From assembly GCA_017418975.1 (NCBI GenBank), contig JAFOMG010000011.1:744001-808000 (forward strand): 64,000 bases of DNA, in the 5' to 3' direction. The notes under the pieces are model-generated. The model had not been told where the DNA came from and did no database searches. It saw nothing but the letters and a program-made list of their open reading frames with translations. A program made the translations under genes and the position numbers. Positions 61,854-64,000 of this stretch are shown in pieces. The DNA is from Sphingomonas sp. GTDB taxonomy: Bacteria; Pseudomonadota; Alphaproteobacteria; Sphingomonadales; Sphingomonadaceae. Within the stretch, counting starts at the first letter, position 1, and every line of letters begins with the position of its first letter.

Positions 61854-62747
61854 ATGACCGAGCCCGCCCTCCCGCTCCTCTATGCGCAGCATCTCGCGCG
61901 CGACCGGCGGCGTTCGGCGCATACCGTCCGGGCCTATGGCGCGACCGCCGAGCGGCTGGTCGCCTTTCTCCAGCGGCATTGGGGCGGGCCCGTCACGCGC
62001 GATGCGCTCGGCAGGGCGAGCGCCGCGGACCTGCGCGCCTATCTCGCCCATCGCCGCGGCGAGAGCCTGTCCAACGCCTCCGCCGCGCGCGAGCTTTCGG
62101 CGGTGCGCGGCTTCCTCAGATTCGCCGGCGGCGAGGATGCGGAGCTTCCCCGCCTCAAGGGACCGCGCGTCCGGAAGGGCGTGCCCCGCCCGATCGCCCC
62201 GCACGAGGCGGTCGCGCTCGCCGAGACCGTCTCCGAGGAGGCGCGCGAGCCCTGGATCGGGCTGCGCGACTGGGCGGTGCTGCTGCTGCTCTACGGCGCG
62301 GGCCTGCGCATCGGCGAGGCGGTGGGGCTCCCGGGCGCCGTGCTGCCGCTGGGGCCGACGATGAGCGTCACCGGCAAGCGCGACAAGACCCGCATCGTCC
62401 CCCTGCTGCCCGAGGTGCGCGCGGCGATCGAGGCCTATGCCCGCGCCTGCCCCTATGGCGTCTCGCGCGACGCGCCGCTGTTCCGCGGGGCGAAGGGCGG
62501 CCCGATGCCGGCGGGGGTGATCCGCAAGTCGGTCCGCGCCGCCCGCGCCGCGCTCGGCCTGTCGGACCGCACCACCCCGCACGCGCTGCGCCACAGCTTC
62601 GCCACCCATCTGCTCGGCCGGGGCGCCGACCTGCGCGCGCTGCAGGAGCTGCTCGGCCATGCCAGCCTCAGCTCGACCCAGGTCTATACCGCCGTCGATG
62701 CCGCCCATCTGCTCGACGTCTATCGCAACGCCCATCCCCGCGCCTGA
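61854..62747 (+). CDS. xerC: XerC-type tyrosine recombinase
   Basis: A 297-residue site-specific recombinase with the catalytic set Arg152 (GAGLRIGEA), Lys175 (GKRDKT), His243-X2-Arg246 (HALRHSF), His269 (LLGHASLSSTQVYT) and nucleophile Tyr278. Length and order are those of XerC. XerC/XerD resolve chromosome dimers at dif. It is not beside mobile-element genes, so a housekeeping role is most likely. The ATG is close behind the family D element; an ORF from 61329 is shadow. Confidence 0.9.
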   Translation: MTEPALPLLYAQHLARDRRRSAHTVRAYGATAERLVAFLQRHWGGPVTRDALGRASAADLRAYLAHRRGESLSNASAARELSAVRGFLRFAGGEDAELPRLKGPRVRKGVPRPIAPHEAVALAETVSEEAREPWIGLRDWAVLLLLYGAGLRIGEAVGLPGAVLPLGPTMSVTGKRDKTRIVPLLPEVRAAIEAYARACPYGVSRDAPLFRGAKGGPMPAGVIRKSVRAARAALGLSDRTTPHALRHSFATHLLGRGADLRALQELLGHASLSSTQVYTAVDAAHLLDVYRNAHPRA

Positions 62748-62791
62748 TTTCGATCAGTTACACCGCCGCAACGCTTCGCTACGGCGCACGC

Positions 62792-63271
62792 ATGCACGAT
62801 TCCCATCTCGCTGACGTCGCCGACATCCAGCGCATCCCCGAAGTCGAGACCATCCTGGCCGAATTGTGCGAGCGCACCGGCATGGGCTTTGCCGCGGTGG
62901 CGCGCGTCACGCCCGATCGCTGGGTCGCCTGCCAGGTGCTCGACAAGATCGAGTTCGGGCTGAACCCCGGCGAGGAGCTCGCGATCAAGACGACGATCTG
63001 CGACGAGATCCGCGCGAGCGGGCAGGGCGTCTATATCGACGATGTCGATGCCGATCCGGAATGGCGCCGCCATCACACCCCGGCGCTCTACGGCTTCCGC
63101 AGCTATATCTCCTGGCCGATCCTGCGCGGCGACGGCAGCTTCTTCGGCACGCTGTGCGCCGTCGATCCGAAGTCGCGCCTCGGCCTCGCCGCGCTCGCCC
63201 CGCAGATGGAAACCTATGCCCAGCGGATCGCGACGGCGCTCGACCGGATCAGTCCCGCGGTTTCCAGGTGA
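62792..63271 (+). CDS. GAF-domain protein
   Basis: A 159-residue single GAF domain: AELCERTGMGFAAVARV, GVYIDDVDADPEWRRHHTPALYGFRSYISWPI, and FFGTLCAVDPKSRLG. Such stand-alone GAF proteins bind small ligands or sense redox/light, but no chromophore Cys is evident. Its end overlaps the convergent DedA gene by 23 bases. The role is unknown. Confidence 0.82.
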   Translation: MHDSHLADVADIQRIPEVETILAELCERTGMGFAAVARVTPDRWVACQVLDKIEFGLNPGEELAIKTTICDEIRASGQGVYIDDVDADPEWRRHHTPALYGFRSYISWPILRGDGSFFGTLCAVDPKSRLGLAALAPQMETYAQRIATALDRISPAVSR

Positions 63272-63833
63272 GGATCCGCCAGACATAGAGCAGCGCGATC
63301 CCGGCGACGATGGCGATGATCGTCGGCCCCACCCAATCCTCGATGTCCTCGATCGTGGCGCCCAGCGCATAGCCCCCGCCCAGCAGGATGACGTTCCAGA
63401 TCGCGCTGCCCACCGCGGTATAGCCGACGAAGCGCCAGAAGGGCATGTGCATCAGGCCGGCGGGGATCGAGATGACCGTGCGGCCCACCGGCATGAAGCG
63501 GAAGATCAGCACGGTCGGGCCGCCCCATTTGTCGAAATAGGTCTTGAGCTTCTCGATCTCGTGCCAGTCGAGCGTCAGCCAGCGGCCCCAGCGGTCGACC
63601 AGCGGCCGCAGGCGCTTATAGCCCAGCCGCCGGCCGATCTCCCACCAGAAGAGATTGCCGAGCACCGTGCCCGCGGTGCCGGCGAACAGCACCAGCGGCA
63701 AGCTCATCTTGCCGCGCGCCACGGCGATGCCCGCCACGCTCATGATCGCCTCGGACGGGATCGGCGGAATCACATTCTCGAGCACCATCAGCCAGAAGAT
63801 GCCCCAATAGCCCCAGGAAGCCGCGTCCCACAT
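63249..63833 (-). CDS. DedA-family membrane protein
   Basis: A 194-residue inner-membrane protein with the DedA motifs EN-like LENVIPPIPSEAIM, GNLFWWEIGRRLG, and FRFMPVGRTVISIPAG. By family it is a flippase-like protein for undecaprenyl-phosphate or phosphatidylethanolamine. It precedes the gshB end on the same strand by 10 bases. The individual substrate is not known. Confidence 0.9.
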   Translation of the reverse strand: MWDAASWGYWGIFWLMVLENVIPPIPSEAIMSVAGIAVARGKMSLPLVLFAGTAGTVLGNLFWWEIGRRLGYKRLRPLVDRWGRWLTLDWHEIEKLKTYFDKWGGPTVLIFRFMPVGRTVISIPAGLMHMPFWRFVGYTAVGSAIWNVILLGGGYALGATIEDIEDWVGPTIIAIVAGIALLYVWRILTWKPRD

Positions 63834-63843
63834 AAGGTGTCGA

Positions 63844-64000
63844 TCAGCTCCGCTCGGCGACGCGGCGCTCGATCGCCTGCCAGATCAGCGCGCCGGTGTC
63901 GGTGCCGTTGAACCGGTCGATGGCGACGATGCCGGTGGGGGAGGTGACGTTGATCTCGGTCAGCCACTCGCCGCCGATCACGTCGATGCCGACGAACAGC
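63844..64000 (-). CDS. gshB: Glutathione synthetase, C-terminal end (5' part outside window)
   Basis: The minus strand translates as [20 protein letters not shown] followed by IVAIDRFNG to a stop after Ala-Glu-Arg-Ser, 51 residues. The ATP-grasp motif matching [19 protein letters not shown] of GshB is clear. It makes glutathione from gamma-glutamylcysteine and glycine. The gene continues past base 64000. Confidence 0.93.
   Translation of the reverse strand, partial: LFVGIDVIGGEWLTEINVTSPTGIVAIDRFNGTDTGALIWQAIERRVAERS

Noticed and set aside
61854..62747. XerC-type gene as a phage or island integrase
   Set aside because: Length and motif order are those of chromosomal XerC, and no tRNA-attachment repeat or phage gene is adjacent.

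Overview
The window is a GC-rich bacterial chromosome segment, most likely from an alphaproteobacterium of the Sphingomonadaceae (Sphingomonas-like). The evidence is the infA-maf-RNase E/G-like-yacG-tRNA-Phe block, the hisG-hisD-DUF2314 / nusB / thiL / hppA neighbourhood, abundant TonB-dependent receptors (TBDRs), a fused LplT-PlsC-Aas protein, and many short palindromic intergenic repeats. These are recognitions from protein sequence; no database search was run.

Layout. 1-14,650: a glycan-use locus with the end of one TBDR, an alginate-lyase-family enzyme, a FucP-type sugar permease, a GH30 and a GH3 glycosidase, a cupin_8 protein, a flavin-dependent halogenase-family protein, a second complete TBDR and a LacI regulator. 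A perfect TGGAAGCGCTTCCA operator sits on the TBDR promoter. 14,742-16,861: an Lrp/AsnC regulator divergent from a Leu/Phe-type amino-acid dehydrogenase and a small ACT-like protein. 16,896-21,763: a TetR regulator divergent from a NodT-EmrA-EmrB multidrug efflux operon, with twin operators. 22,092-26,792: a periplasmic His-containing small protein with a CzcBA-type metal efflux pair.

26,847-35,000: a compact minus-strand type IV secretion operon in the order virB2-B3-B4-B6-B8-B9-B10-B11 plus a second VirB2-like pilin at the distal end. Nearly every gene is joined by a 4-base start/stop overlap. No coupling protein, relaxase, VirB1, VirB5 or VirB7 is visible. 35,337-42,533: a GPH-type permease, an S1/P1 nuclease, a DUF218 protein, a third TBDR and a divergent ROK regulator, which may form a nucleic-acid or phosphate scavenging locus. 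42,654-46,866: a TetR regulator divergent from the triple-domain lysophospholipid transporter/acyltransferase/acyl-ACP synthetase.

47,000-64,000 is mostly conserved chromosome: a probably frameshifted membrane protein, tRNA-Phe, yacG, an RNase E/G-like gene, maf, infA (TTG start), a secreted coiled-coil/Pro-rich protein, hppA, thiL, nusB, hisD, hisG, several DUF proteins, a transaldolase-like aldolase, a XerC-type recombinase, a GAF protein, a DedA protein and the end of gshB.

The least explained parts are the T4SS with its second, tail-bearing pilin, the halogenase in the glycan locus, the TBDR-DUF218-nuclease unit, and the dispersed palindromic elements, two families of which occur in at least two near-complete copies here.
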